Shown here: positions 9,036 to 18,325 of the stretch, piece after piece
Layout: every line of letters begins with the position of its first letter
Position numbering within the stretch: position 1 is the first letter of the stretch
Origin: Acuticoccus kalidii
GTDB lineage: Bacteria > Pseudomonadota > Alphaproteobacteria > Rhizobiales > Amorphaceae
Assembly: GCF_021556395.1 (NCBI RefSeq)
Contig: NZ_JAKGCS010000024.1
Location: 1 to 64,000, forward strand
Length of the DNA stretch: 64,000 nucleotides
Direction: 5' to 3'
The notes under the pieces: generated by a model
Databases searched by the model: none
What the model saw: only the letters and a program-made list of their open reading frames with translations
What the model was told of the DNA's origin: nothing
Made by a program: the position numbers and the translations under genes

Positions 9036-9791
9036 GTGTCCATTCAGTCGGCTTTCAGCCATCCGCACCGGCCCATGACGTGCCAGCGTTGCGCGATACG
9101 CAGTCGGAGCCTGTGCGGCAGCCTCAGTGACGACGCGCTCGGCGCGTTGAGCTCGATCTCGCGTCACCGGCATTTCGCGCCCGGGCAGATCATCGTGACC
9201 GAGGGCGAGCCGGCGATCTTCGCCAATGTCGTCACCGGCATCGTCGTGGAGAAAAAGAGCCTTTCGGACGGTCGCGAGCAGATCGTTTCGATGTTCTTTT
9301 CCGGCGACTTTCTCGGCGATGCGCGACGCGTCAATTCCGATTCGACGGCGCAGGCGGTGAGCCCCGTCACACTCTGCGCGTTCGATCGGAACGCCTTCGA
9401 GCAGTTGATGGACGTCTACCCCGTGCTCACCCAGTCGGTGCTCGATTATGCGATGGCGCGCCTCGAGAATGCGCGCGAATGGATGCTCTTGCTCGGCCAG
9501 AAATCGGCGGAAGAGCGCGTCGCGACCTTTTTGATGCGCCTTGCCGCGCGGCAGGCCGATGCGGGTTGCCGGCACGTGGCCGCGCAGTCGATCGAGCCCG
9601 GCATGGCGCTCGACATCCCGATCTCGCGCGCGCAGATGGCGGCTTATCTGGGCCTTACGATCGAAACGGTCAGCCGCCGGATGACCGCGCTTCGCGATAG
9701 CGGGCTCGTTGCGTTCAAAGATGCGAGGGCGGTCCGCTTGTTAAACGTCGATGGCCTCAAAGCCGCGGCCGGAGACAACGACCGCCTATAA
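9036..9791 (+). CDS. fnr: Crp/Fnr-family oxygen sensor with the FNR cysteines (FnrN/FnrL type)
   Basis: 251 residues. Transcription factor that senses oxygen through a [4Fe-4S] cluster and activates microaerobic genes. The N-terminal cysteines C16, C19 and C27 (CQRC...LC) and a central C114 give the four-cysteine set of FNR. The cyclic-nucleotide-type beta-roll spans about 35-130, and the helix-turn-helix near 205-235 has E-x-x-S-R (ETVSRR), the recognition motif for TTGAT-N4-ATCAA. Two perfect copies of that site lie just downstream, before ccoN and ccoG. The first start is a GTG behind GGAGG; an internal ATG at codon 14 would still keep the cysteines. Confidence 0.93.
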   Translation: MSIQSAFSHPHRPMTCQRCAIRSRSLCGSLSDDALGALSSISRHRHFAPGQIIVTEGEPAIFANVVTGIVVEKKSLSDGREQIVSMFFSGDFLGDARRVNSDSTAQAVSPVTLCAFDRNAFEQLMDVYPVLTQSVLDYAMARLENAREWMLLLGQKSAEERVATFLMRLAARQADAGCRHVAAQSIEPGMALDIPISRAQMAAYLGLTIETVSRRMTALRDSGLVAFKDARAVRLLNVDGLKAAAGDNDRL

Positions 9792-9843
9792 CGACCGCCT
9801 ATAGGGCAAACGGATCACTGTCCCGCACGTGTGCAACCCTCGT

Positions 9844-9857
9844 TTGATCGAGATCAA
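9844..9857 (+). promoter_or_regulatory. FNR/FixK box (anaerobox) upstream of ccoN
   Basis: TTGATCGAGATCAA is a perfect TTGAT-N4-ATCAA palindrome, centred about 72 bases before the ccoN start. A class II FNR promoter (box at -41.5) would place the start of transcription near 9892, with TAGCGT at 9880-9885 as a weak -10. The same 14 bases recur before ccoG. Confidence 0.93.
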
Positions 9858-9922
9858 GGTTACGCCGGCCGACCATCAATAGCGTCTTGCCACTTTGGAA
9901 TTGCACCAAGAGGCGGGAGCAT

Positions 9923-11545
9923 ATGGGCCGGTTTGCCCTCATACCAATCTTTGCGGGGGTCGCGATCCTCGCCGTCGTCGCGGCGGCGTTTGCGCGTGAT
10001 CCGCAGTTCGCCACCCATATGTGGCTGATCAGCGCCGTCTCGATGATCGTCGTGATTTTGCAGGCGCGCCATATCGAATGGGAAGCCGACGGCACCATCG
10101 CCATGAAGGCGAAGGAGATCGACGGCTATGTCGATGGCCCGATTCGCGCCGGCGTGATCGCGACGGTGTTCTGGGGCATCGCGGGCTTCACGGTCGGCGT
10201 GCTGATCGCGCTGCAACTCGCCTTTCCCGACCTCAATGTCGAGCCGTGGTTCAATTTCGGCCGGCTGCGCCCGCTCCACACCTCTGCGGTGATCTTCGCC
10301 TTCGGCGGCTCGATCCTGTTGACGACGGCGATGCACGTCGTCCAGCGGACCTGCCATGCCCGCCTCTTCGGCGGCGAGGGGTTCGCCTGGTTCATCTTCT
10401 GGGGCTACCAGATGTTCATCGTGCTCGCCGCGACCGGGTATCTGATGGGCGTCACCCAGTCGAAGGAGTATGCCGAGCCGGAATGGTATGTCGACCTCTG
10501 GTTGACGATCGTCTGGGTGTGCTTCCTCATCCAGTTCCTCGGTACGATCATCCGCCGCCAAGAGCCGCACATCTACGTGGCGAACTGGTTTTATCTCGCC
10601 TTCATCGTGACGATCGCGATGCTGCACGTTGTCAACAACTTGGCGATTCCGGTGTCGGTCTTCGGCTCGAAGAGCTACGTCGTCTTCGCTGGCGTCCAGG
10701 ATGCGCTGACTCAGTGGTGGTACGGCCATAACGCGGTCGGCTTCTTCCTCACCGCGGGCTTCCTCGCGATGATGTATTATTACATCCCGAAGCGCGCGGA
10801 GCGGCCGGTCTATTCCTACCGGCTTTCCATCGTCCACTTCTGGTCGCTGATCTTCCTCTATATCTGGGCCGGTCCGCACCACCTCCATTATACGGCCCTT
10901 CCCGACTGGGCGCAGACGCTCGGCATGGTGTTCTCGGTGATGCTGTGGATGCCCTCTTGGGGCGGCATGATCAACGGCCTCATGACGCTGTCGGGCGCGT
11001 GGGACAAGCTGCGCACCGACCCTGTCCTGCGCATGATGGTGATCGCCGTCGCCTTCTACGGCATGTCCACCTTCGAGGGGCCGATGCTGTCGATCCGGGC
11101 GGTCAACAGCCTCTCCCACTATACGGATTGGACGATCGGCCACGTGCATTCCGGCGCGCTCGGCTGGAACGGAATGATCACCTTCGGCGCAATCTATTAT
11201 CTGACGCCGATCCTGTGGAACCGGCCGGGTCTCTACTCGCTGCGCCTCGTCAACTGGCACTTCTGGCTGGCGACGCTCGGCATCGTTCTCTACGCGGCTT
11301 CGATGTGGGTCTCCGGCATCACGCAGGGCCTGATGTGGCGTGAGATCAACTCCGACGGCTACCTCGTCTACTCCTTCGCGGAGACCGTGGCCGTGCTCTT
11401 CCCCTTCTACGTGATCCGCGCTTTGGGCGGCATCCTCTACCTCGCCGGCGGCATCCTCATGGTCGTGAACGTCGTCCAGACGATCCGCGGCCGGGTGGCC
11501 GGCGAACCGTCTCGCGACGCGGTCGCGCTTCAGCCTGCGGAGTAA
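9923..11545 (+). CDS. ccoN: cbb3-type cytochrome c oxidase, catalytic subunit I
   Basis: 540 residues with about 12 membrane helices. It holds the haem b and the haem b3-CuB centre where oxygen is reduced; cbb3 oxidases work at very low oxygen. The conserved histidines are visible: PLHTSA near 119, WWYGHNAVG near 269, the PHHLHY pair near 320, and [11 protein letters not shown] near 407. The frame extends upstream to 9887, but the ATG at 9923 has the better ribosome site (GGGAG) and matches the family N-terminus. First gene of ccoNOQP, behind the FNR box. Confidence 0.97.
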   Translation: MGRFALIPIFAGVAILAVVAAAFARDPQFATHMWLISAVSMIVVILQARHIEWEADGTIAMKAKEIDGYVDGPIRAGVIATVFWGIAGFTVGVLIALQLAFPDLNVEPWFNFGRLRPLHTSAVIFAFGGSILLTTAMHVVQRTCHARLFGGEGFAWFIFWGYQMFIVLAATGYLMGVTQSKEYAEPEWYVDLWLTIVWVCFLIQFLGTIIRRQEPHIYVANWFYLAFIVTIAMLHVVNNLAIPVSVFGSKSYVVFAGVQDALTQWWYGHNAVGFFLTAGFLAMMYYYIPKRAERPVYSYRLSIVHFWSLIFLYIWAGPHHLHYTALPDWAQTLGMVFSVMLWMPSWGGMINGLMTLSGAWDKLRTDPVLRMMVIAVAFYGMSTFEGPMLSIRAVNSLSHYTDWTIGHVHSGALGWNGMITFGAIYYLTPILWNRPGLYSLRLVNWHFWLATLGIVLYAASMWVSGITQGLMWREINSDGYLVYSFAETVAVLFPFYVIRALGGILYLAGGILMVVNVVQTIRGRVAGEPSRDAVALQPAE

Positions 11546-11550
11546 GTTCG

Positions 11551-12330
11551 ATGTCGACCTCTGAAAACACCGCCGCCGAAGCGCCGGACGCGCCGCGCAA
11601 GCGCAAATGGTACAGCCACGAATGGCTGGAGCGTAACATTACGCTCCTCCTCATCGGCACCTTCATCACCGTCGCGATCGGCGGCATCGTCGAGATCGCA
11701 CCGCTCTTCTATGTCGACAACACGATCGAGGAAGTGGACGGCATGCGGCCGTATACGCCGCTCGAACTCGCGGGTCGGAACGTCTATATCCGCGAGGGCT
11801 GCTATCTGTGCCACAGCCAGATGATCCGCCCCTTCCGGGACGAGGTCGAGCGGTATGGCCACTACAGCCTCGCCGCCGAGTCGATGTACGACCATCCCTT
11901 CCAGTGGGGCTCGAAGCGGACCGGGCCCGATCTCGCCCGCGTCGGCGGCCGCTATTCCGACGCCTGGCACGTCCAGCACCTCATCGACCCGCGCTCCGTG
12001 GTGCCGGAGAGCATCATGCCGACCTATGCCTTTCTCCTCGATCGGCCGGTCGACGCCTCCATGATCAAGGCGGACCTCGAGACCAACCGCGCCGTCGGCG
12101 TGCCTTATACCGACGACATGATCGCGATGGCGCAGCGTGATCTTCTCACCCAGGCCGGCATGACCAACGACCGCACGATCACCGAACGCTATGGCGACCG
12201 GGTCAATGTGCGCGACTTCGACGGCGACCCGCGCGGCGTGAGCGAAATGGATGCGCTCGTCGCCTATCTGCAGATGCTTGGAACGCTCGTCGATCTTTCC
12301 AATTTCGAGCCCGAGCCGGCAGGACGCTAG
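11551..12330 (+). CDS. ccoO: cbb3-type cytochrome c oxidase, mono-haem subunit II
   Basis: 259 residues: one N-terminal membrane anchor (about 30-53) and a periplasmic cytochrome c domain. The haem c motif is CYLCH at 84-88, and the MPTY methionine near 155 is the likely axial ligand. It passes electrons from CcoP to CcoN. It starts 5 bases after ccoN. The family sequence [16 protein letters not shown] follows the haem motif. Confidence 0.97.
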   Translation: MSTSENTAAEAPDAPRKRKWYSHEWLERNITLLLIGTFITVAIGGIVEIAPLFYVDNTIEEVDGMRPYTPLELAGRNVYIREGCYLCHSQMIRPFRDEVERYGHYSLAAESMYDHPFQWGSKRTGPDLARVGGRYSDAWHVQHLIDPRSVVPESIMPTYAFLLDRPVDASMIKADLETNRAVGVPYTDDMIAMAQRDLLTQAGMTNDRTITERYGDRVNVRDFDGDPRGVSEMDALVAYLQMLGTLVDLSNFEPEPAGR

Positions 12331-12339
12331 GAGGACGGT

Positions 12340-12573
12340 ATGGATTACCACTCTCTGCGTGCATTCGCCGACACGTGGGGCCTCCTCCTCCTCGCCGGCC
12401 TCTTCATCGGGATGTTCATCTTCGTCTTCCGGCGCGGATCGAGCGCTCAATATAGGCGCGCCGCCCGCATCGCCCTCGACGCGCCCGAACACGCTCCGGC
12501 CAGCGTGAAGGCCAAACCCGAACAGACCTCCGGCACGACCCCGAGCCGACACGAGACAAAGGACGATCAGTGA
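12340..12573 (+). CDS. ccoQ: cbb3-type cytochrome c oxidase small subunit (CcoQ/FixQ)
   Basis: 77 residues with one membrane helix (about 12-31, LLLLAGLFIGMFIFVF) and a charged cytoplasmic tail. CcoQ helps stabilise the assembled oxidase. Its place between ccoO and ccoP is standard, and the ribosome site AGGAGG lies just before the ATG. The tail, rich in Pro, Lys and Glu, is longer than in many homologues. Confidence 0.93.
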   Translation: MDYHSLRAFADTWGLLLLAGLFIGMFIFVFRRGSSAQYRRAARIALDAPEHAPASVKAKPEQTSGTTPSRHETKDDQ

Positions 12574-12574
12574 C

Positions 12575-13456
12575 ATGAGCGCTGAGAAGAAACACGTCGA
12601 CGAGCCGACAGGGGTCGAGACGACCGGCCACGTCTGGGACGGCATCCGCGAGCTCAACAATCCGCTGCCGCGCTGGTGGCTGTGGATCCTCTACGCGACG
12701 ATCGTCTGGTCGGTGATCTACATGGTGCTCTATCCGGCGATCCCGCTTCTGAAGCAGGCGACGCCCGGCCTCCTCGGCTACTCGACCCGCGAGGTCCTCG
12801 AAAAGGACCTCACCCGCGTCGCCGAGAGCCGCACCGAACTCGACAGCCGCATCGCCTCGATGTCGCTGGACGAGATCGCGGACGATCCGACCCTTCTCGA
12901 CTATGCGCAGCGTTCGGGCGCCTCCTCTTTCAAGCTCGTCTGCGTCCAGTGCCACGGCTCCGGCGCGACGGGCTCGCAGGAGCTCGGCTATCCGAACCTC
13001 AACGATGACGCCTGGCTCTGGGGCGGCACGCGCGAGCAGATCTTCACGACGATCAGCCACGGCGTGCGCAACGACACCGATCCGGCCGCGCACACCTCCA
13101 TCATGCCCGCCTTCGGCGCGATGGGGCTCTTGAACCGCCGCCAGATCAACGACGTCACCGATTATGTCCTCTCGCTGTCGGGTGCCGATCATGACGCCGA
13201 GGCGGCGACCGCCGGCAAGGCGACTTACGAGGCCCAATGCGCCGTCTGTCATGGCGCGACGGGCGAGGGAAATCAGGATGTCGGCGCCCCCCGCCTCAAC
13301 GATGCGCTCTGGCTCTATGGCGGCTCGCACGCGGCGATCGTCGCACAGGTCACCGAGCCGCGCCTTGGGGTGATGCCCGCCTGGCAGGACTATTTCGACG
13401 ATGCCACGCGCAAGAAACTCGCGCTCTATGTCTATTCGCTCGGCGGCGGTCAGTAG
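12575..13456 (+). CDS. ccoP: cbb3-type cytochrome c oxidase, di-haem subunit III
   Basis: 293 residues. N-terminal DGI-REL-NNPLP-WW motif, a membrane anchor at about 36-56, and two periplasmic cytochrome c domains with haem motifs CVQCH (123-127) and CAVCH (222-226). It accepts electrons from soluble or membrane cytochrome c and hands them to CcoO. The start follows the ccoQ stop by one base. Last gene of the ccoNOQP unit; the next FNR box lies 25 bases after the stop. Confidence 0.97.
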   Translation: MSAEKKHVDEPTGVETTGHVWDGIRELNNPLPRWWLWILYATIVWSVIYMVLYPAIPLLKQATPGLLGYSTREVLEKDLTRVAESRTELDSRIASMSLDEIADDPTLLDYAQRSGASSFKLVCVQCHGSGATGSQELGYPNLNDDAWLWGGTREQIFTTISHGVRNDTDPAAHTSIMPAFGAMGLLNRRQINDVTDYVLSLSGADHDAEAATAGKATYEAQCAVCHGATGEGNQDVGAPRLNDALWLYGGSHAAIVAQVTEPRLGVMPAWQDYFDDATRKKLALYVYSLGGGQ

Positions 13457-13480
13457 GTCGCACCGCTGCCGTGTGGATCG

Positions 13481-13494
13481 TTGATCGAGATCAA
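13481..13494 (+). promoter_or_regulatory. FNR/FixK box (anaerobox) upstream of ccoG
   Basis: A second TTGATCGAGATCAA, identical over all 14 bases to the ccoN box and including the CGAG spacer. It lies about 72 bases upstream of the ccoG start, almost the same distance as the first box from ccoN, so both operons should respond alike to FNR/FixK. Confidence 0.93.
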
Positions 13495-13559
13495 GGAGGC
13501 ACGGCACGGGCAGGCGTACCGCGAGAGGATCTGGACAGGTTCCAAAGAAGCGAGGCCCG

Positions 13560-15137
13560 ATGATGTCGGGGTCGACGATGAAGGCGCAGTCGCCGTCGGT
13601 CGCGACGCCCGTACCCGGACAGCCGGTGAACCCCACCGGCGTCCGCCAGTACGACGTCGAAGCCGTCAATCGCGGCAAGAAGCCGAAACTCTATAAGGGA
13701 CGCGAGCCGATCTATCCGCGTCGCGTCGAGGGCCGCTTTCGGACCCTCAAATGGTGGATCATGGCGGTAACGCTGACGATCTACTATGTGACGCCCTGGA
13801 TCCGGTGGGACCGCGGCCCCTATGCGCCGGATCAGGCGGTCCTCGTCGACCTCGCCAATCGGCGCTTCTTCTTCTTCGTCATCGAGATCTGGCCGCAGGA
13901 ATTTTTCTATGTGGCCGGTCTTCTCATCATGGCGGGAATCGGGCTCTTTCTCGTCACCTCGGCCGTGGGGCGCGCCTGGTGCGGTTATGCCTGTCCGCAG
14001 ACGGTGTGGACCGACCTTTTCATCTGGGTCGAGCGCCTCGTCATCGGCGACCGGAATGCGCGCATCAAGCTCGACAATTCACCCTGGACTGCAAGGAAGG
14101 CCCGCCTCAAAGCGTCGGTGCACGGGATCTGGATCCTGATCGCCATCGCGACCGGCGGTGCGTGGATCTTCTATTTCGCCGACGCGCCCACCCTCGCGGC
14201 GCAATTCCTGCGGGGCGAGGCCGCGCCGACGGCCTATATCACCGTCGCGGTCCTCACCTTCACGACCTATTCTCTGGGCGGCCTCATGCGCGAGCAGGTG
14301 TGCACCTATATGTGCCCCTGGCCGCGCATCCAGGCGGCGATGATGGACGAGCATTCCCTCACCGTCACCTATAATGACTGGCGCGGCGAACCCCGCTCGC
14401 GGCATCAAAAGCGCCTTCAGCGCGAGGGCACCGCGACGGGCGACTGTATCGATTGCAATGCCTGTGTCGCCGTCTGCCCCGCCGGGATCGACATCCGCGA
14501 CGGTCAGCAGCTTCAGTGCATCACCTGCGCGCTCTGCATCGATGCGTGCGACGACGTGATGACGAAGATCGGCAAGCCGCGCGGGCTCATCTCCTATACG
14601 ACCCTTTCCGATTATGCCGCCAACACCGCCCGCGCGGCGACCGAGGGGCTCGCGGTGGCGCGCGCCAAACAGGTGCTGCCCGGCTGGCGGGAGGTGATGC
14701 GGCCGCGCGTCTTCCTCTATTTCGGGCTTTGGAGCCTCATCGGGATCGGCATGCTCGTCGCCGTCATCGCCCGCGACCGGCTCGACCTGTCCGTCGCCCA
14801 CGACCGCAATCCGCGCTATGTTCAGCTTTCCGACGGATCGATCCGCAACGGCTATACCGTGAAGATCATGAACATGGAGCCGACGCCGCGCACCTTCGAT
14901 TTCGGCCTCGTCGGCCTGCCCGGCGGGCTGATGTGGAGCCCGGAAATCGTCGACGAGCCGGCGCGGCGCTTCGCCGTCGAAGTCCCGCCCGATCAGGTCC
15001 GCGAGTTCCGCGTCTTCGTGAAGGCGCATCCCGACGACCTCGAAGCGATCCCCGACCCCTTCGCGTTCCGCACGTTCGAGATGGGCGGCGGGCGCGACAG
15101 TTCGCAGACCGATGCCGTGTTCGAGGCCCCCCAATGA
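13560..15137 (+). CDS. ccoG: cbb3 oxidase assembly iron-sulfur protein CcoG (FixG)
   Basis: 525 residues with about five membrane helices and two ferredoxin-type [4Fe-4S] motifs near 297-335 (CIDCNACVAVCP and CITCALCIDAC). CcoG takes part in cbb3 maturation; it has been described as a cupric reductase that supplies Cu(I). The periplasmic C-terminal domain (about 410-525) has the immunoglobulin-like FixG fold, with YTVKIMNMEPTPRTF as a landmark. Two ATG codons stand in tandem at 13560 and 13563. First gene of ccoGHIS behind the second FNR box. Confidence 0.95.
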   Translation: MMSGSTMKAQSPSVATPVPGQPVNPTGVRQYDVEAVNRGKKPKLYKGREPIYPRRVEGRFRTLKWWIMAVTLTIYYVTPWIRWDRGPYAPDQAVLVDLANRRFFFFVIEIWPQEFFYVAGLLIMAGIGLFLVTSAVGRAWCGYACPQTVWTDLFIWVERLVIGDRNARIKLDNSPWTARKARLKASVHGIWILIAIATGGAWIFYFADAPTLAAQFLRGEAAPTAYITVAVLTFTTYSLGGLMREQVCTYMCPWPRIQAAMMDEHSLTVTYNDWRGEPRSRHQKRLQREGTATGDCIDCNACVAVCPAGIDIRDGQQLQCITCALCIDACDDVMTKIGKPRGLISYTTLSDYAANTARAATEGLAVARAKQVLPGWREVMRPRVFLYFGLWSLIGIGMLVAVIARDRLDLSVAHDRNPRYVQLSDGSIRNGYTVKIMNMEPTPRTFDFGLVGLPGGLMWSPEIVDEPARRFAVEVPPDQVREFRVFVKAHPDDLEAIPDPFAFRTFEMGGGRDSSQTDAVFEAPQ

Positions 15138-15625
15138 GCCGCCAGCAAGCGATCCGCCGCTTTCTCCTCGTGAAGGAGTTCACCGGGTGGCACATGCTCG
15201 TGATCCTGGTGCTCTTCTTCGGGACGATCATCACCGTCAACATCACGATGGCGATCTTCGCCACCACGAGCTGGACGGGTCTCCTCGCCAAGAACGGTTA
15301 TGTCGCGAGCATCGACTATGCCCACGACGAGGCGCAGCGCGAGGCGGCGGCCGCGCTCGGCTGGGCGGTTTCGATGCGTGAGGAGAACGGCCTCGTGACG
15401 CTCGCCGTCGCCGACCTCGAGGGACTGCCCCTGCGTGCCGGCGTAACGGCGGAGGTGACGCGCGCCGTCACCGGCGCGGAATCGCATCCGCTCCATCTCG
15501 CCCCCGAAGCGACGGGCGTGTTCCGCTCCGAAGTCCCGCTCGGCAATGGGCGCTGGATCGTGACGGCGACGATCACGCGAGATGGTCAGTCCGTCGGCTG
15601 GCGTTCGGCCTTTAACGTCGACTGA
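15134..15625 (+). CDS. ccoH: cbb3 oxidase assembly protein FixH (CcoH)
   Basis: 163 residues. One N-terminal membrane helix (about 20-42, preceded by KEFTGWHM, the FixH hallmark) and a periplasmic domain ending GRWIVTATITRDGQ. CcoH stays close to the oxidase and supports its assembly. The ATG overlaps the ccoG stop by 4 bases (ATGA), so translation is coupled. A longer reading frame extends upstream inside ccoG, but it is only the shifted frame of that gene. Confidence 0.93.
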   Translation: MSRQQAIRRFLLVKEFTGWHMLVILVLFFGTIITVNITMAIFATTSWTGLLAKNGYVASIDYAHDEAQREAAAALGWAVSMREENGLVTLAVADLEGLPLRAGVTAEVTRAVTGAESHPLHLAPEATGVFRSEVPLGNGRWIVTATITRDGQSVGWRSAFNVD

Positions 15626-15693
15626 AGGCCGGCGCGCGCCGATACCGCATCCGGCGATGGCGCCGGCCATGGCGAATTGGAGAGAGGTTCGAA

Positions 15694-18003
15694 ATGAGCT
15701 GCTGCGGTGATCCGATCGCCGATAGGTGTGCTGGCGCCGGGCCGCTTTCCGCCGACTTCGCGGCCTCGCTCACGAAGGACGGCGACACCTTCCGCCTGCC
15801 TCTCTACGTCCCCGATATCCATTGCGCGGCCTGCATCGGGCGGATCGAGACGGCGATCAACGCGATCGACGGCGTCGCGGGCCGGGTGAACTTCACCCGC
15901 CGTACGGTCACCCTCACCTGGTCCGATCCCGCCTTCGCCCCCGCCGAGGCGATCGGCGCCTTGCGCGATCTCGGCTACGCGCCGCAGCCCCTCGCCGCGA
16001 CGGGCAAACTCGACGATCCGAAAGGGACGGAGCTTCTGCGCTGTCTCGCGGTCGCCGCGTTCGCGGCGATGAATGTGATGCTGCTGTCGGTTTCGGTCTG
16101 GGCCGGGGCGGACGGGACGACGCGGGCGTTCCTCAACTGGTTCGCCGCGCTGATCGCCCTTCCTGCGCTCGTCTATGCGGCTCGTCCCTTTTTCCGATCG
16201 GCGGTGGGCGCGATCCGCGCCTTTCAGCTCAATATGGACGTGCCGATTGCGATCGCGATCGTCCTCGCTGCCGGCCTCAGCCTCGTGAAGACGATCGCCG
16301 GCACCGGCGAGACCTATTTCGACGCGGCGATCACGCTCACCTTCTTCCTCCTCGCGGGCCGCGTTCTCGACCATATGGCGCGCGAGCGGGCACGCTCGTC
16401 GGTGAACCGGCTCGCGGCGATCCGGCCGGCCTCGGCGCACCTTCGCCATGCGGATGGGCGGGTCGAACTGATCCCGGTGGAATCCGTCGAGGTCGGGGAC
16501 GTTCTCGAAGTGGCCGCCGGTGAGCGTGTCCCTGTCGATGCGCGCCTTGTGTCCGACCACGCCACCTTCGACGTGTCTCTCGCGACCGGGGAAAGCCGGC
16601 CGGTCGACGTCGAGGCGGAGGGCGACATCCTCGCCGGCTCCCTCGCGATCACCGGCCCCATCGTCCTCGCTGCGGAACGGCCGGCGGCGGAAAGCTTCCT
16701 GTCGCGCCTCGCCGCACTTCAGGCCGTCGCGGAAACCTCACGCTCGCGTCCGGCCCGTCTCGCCGATCGGGCGGCGAAGGTTTATGCGCCCGTCGTCCAC
16801 CTCGCCGCGCTCGCGACCTTTCTCGGCTGGGTGCTGGTCGGGGCGAGCCCGGGCGACGCGCTGACCACGGCGATCGCGGTCCTCATCATCACCTGCCCTT
16901 GCGCGCTCGGCCTCGCGGTGCCGGCGGTCCATGTCGCGGCATGCGACCGGCTGTTCCGGCGCGGCCTCATCATCAAGGACGGCGCCGCCCTCGAACGGTT
17001 GCGCAATGTCGATGCGGTCGTCTTCGACAAGACCGGGACGTTGACCCTTCCCGAACTCGACCCTGCCGCCCCCGTCTCCGACGAGATGCTCGCCGCAGCG
17101 GCCGCGCTCGCCCGGCACTCGACGCATCCGATGTCGCGGGCGATCCTGCGTGCGGCCGAGCGCCGGCATCTGGTGCGCCGTCCGTCCGTCCTCGCCGCGG
17201 GGGATGCGGCGCGGATGCAGACGGCCCTTCCCCACGTGACCGGCGTCGTGGAGCATCGGGGGCGCGGCGTGAGCGGACGGCTCGGCGAGGAGCGCGTCTT
17301 CTTGGGGCGCGGCGAAGCCCCTTGGGGGGGCGGCGCCGGGGACGGCTTTCATCTCGCCTTCGAAGGTGGGCGGACGGTGCCCCTTGCGGTGATCGAGACG
17401 CTCCGTGAAGGGGCTTTCGCGCTGGTGAGCGATCTCCAATCGAAGGGGATGACCGTATCGATCCTTTCGGGCGATACGGCCCCCGCGGTCGCCCGCGTCG
17501 CGGAAGCACTCGGGATCGAGAGTTGGCGCGCCGGCCTTTCTCCCGCCGACAAGGTGGCCGTGCTCGACGCCATGAGCGCGAACGGCGCCCGCGTTCTGAT
17601 GGTGGGCGACGGCCTCAATGACGGACCGGCGCTCGCCGCCGCCCACGCCTCGATCGCCCCGGCCGAAGCCTCCGACCTGTCGCAGACGGCCGCCGACATC
17701 GTGATGACCCGCGACCGGCTCGACGACGTGACCGAAGCGCTCGGCACGGCACGCGCCGCCTATCGGCGCATTCTGGAGAATTTCGCCGTCGCGGCGGGCT
17801 ACAACTGCATCGCGGTCCCGCTCGCCGTTCTCGGCTATGCGAGCCCACTCGCCGCGGCGATCGCGATGTCGACCTCGTCGATCGTCGTGATCTTCAACGC
17901 GCTTCGCCTCCTTCCCCGCCGCACGTCGCCGCCCGAGGGCGCGGCGCGGGTGGACGCGGGCGCGCGCGTTGACACGCCGCTCACCTACGCGCCAACCTCA
18001 TGA
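15694..18003 (+). CDS. ccoI: Copper-transporting P-type ATPase for cbb3 oxidase (CcoI/FixI, CopA2 type)
   Basis: 769 residues, a P1B-type ATPase. The heavy-metal-associated domain carries CAAC at 44-47, with additional cysteines CC at 3-4. The membrane metal site is CPC at 401-403, the phosphorylated Asp is D445 in DKTGT, and GDGLNDGPALA lies near 637. It exports Cu(I) at a slow rate for loading into the CuB site of CcoN. The ribosome site GAGAGAGG lies before ATG. It stands between ccoH and ccoS, as in rhizobial fixGHIS. Confidence 0.95.
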   Translation: MSCCGDPIADRCAGAGPLSADFAASLTKDGDTFRLPLYVPDIHCAACIGRIETAINAIDGVAGRVNFTRRTVTLTWSDPAFAPAEAIGALRDLGYAPQPLAATGKLDDPKGTELLRCLAVAAFAAMNVMLLSVSVWAGADGTTRAFLNWFAALIALPALVYAARPFFRSAVGAIRAFQLNMDVPIAIAIVLAAGLSLVKTIAGTGETYFDAAITLTFFLLAGRVLDHMARERARSSVNRLAAIRPASAHLRHADGRVELIPVESVEVGDVLEVAAGERVPVDARLVSDHATFDVSLATGESRPVDVEAEGDILAGSLAITGPIVLAAERPAAESFLSRLAALQAVAETSRSRPARLADRAAKVYAPVVHLAALATFLGWVLVGASPGDALTTAIAVLIITCPCALGLAVPAVHVAACDRLFRRGLIIKDGAALERLRNVDAVVFDKTGTLTLPELDPAAPVSDEMLAAAAALARHSTHPMSRAILRAAERRHLVRRPSVLAAGDAARMQTALPHVTGVVEHRGRGVSGRLGEERVFLGRGEAPWGGGAGDGFHLAFEGGRTVPLAVIETLREGAFALVSDLQSKGMTVSILSGDTAPAVARVAEALGIESWRAGLSPADKVAVLDAMSANGARVLMVGDGLNDGPALAAAHASIAPAEASDLSQTAADIVMTRDRLDDVTEALGTARAAYRRILENFAVAAGYNCIAVPLAVLGYASPLAAAIAMSTSSIVVIFNALRLLPRRTSPPEGAARVDAGARVDTPLTYAPTS

Positions 18004-18076
18004 TCGCGCACCGCCCCGATGAAATCCGGCCGGGCGCACCCGTCATGCCGGTTCGCGCGAGCCGCGGGAGGTTTGA

Positions 18077-18238
18077 ATGTCCATTCTGATCGTTCTCGTT
18101 CCGGCGGCCATCTTTCTCGGCTTTCTCGGCCTGCTCGCCTTTTTCTGGTCGGTCCGCTCCGAACAATATGACGATCTGGAGGGCGCCGCGCGCCGCATTC
18201 TCGACGAGGCCGATCGCTCCGACTATGGGCGCCGCTAG
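18077..18238 (+). CDS. ccoS: cbb3 oxidase maturation protein CcoS (FixS)
   Basis: 53 residues: one N-terminal membrane helix and the strongly conserved CcoS segment FFWSVRSEQYDDLEG at about 22-36. Without CcoS the oxidase lacks haem b and copper cofactors. The ATG is preceded by GGGAGG. Last gene of ccoGHIS, followed by a bidirectional terminator. Confidence 0.95.
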   Translation: MSILIVLVPAAIFLGFLGLLAFFWSVRSEQYDDLEGAARRILDEADRSDYGRR

Positions 18239-18265
18239 CGTTCGCCGGGCGCGCGCCGCCGATAT

Positions 18266-18305
18266 AAAAAAGCCTGCCGCGTCGCGCCGACACGGCAGGC
18301 TTTTT
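18266..18305. terminator. Bidirectional intrinsic terminator between ccoS and prfB
   Basis: An 8-bp stem, GCCTGCCG (18272-18279) with CGGCAGGC (18293-18300), is flanked by six A on the left and five T on the right, so it can act on both converging transcripts. Confidence 0.9.
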
Positions 18306-18325
18306 CGCGTCTCGGCGGATGCGGC

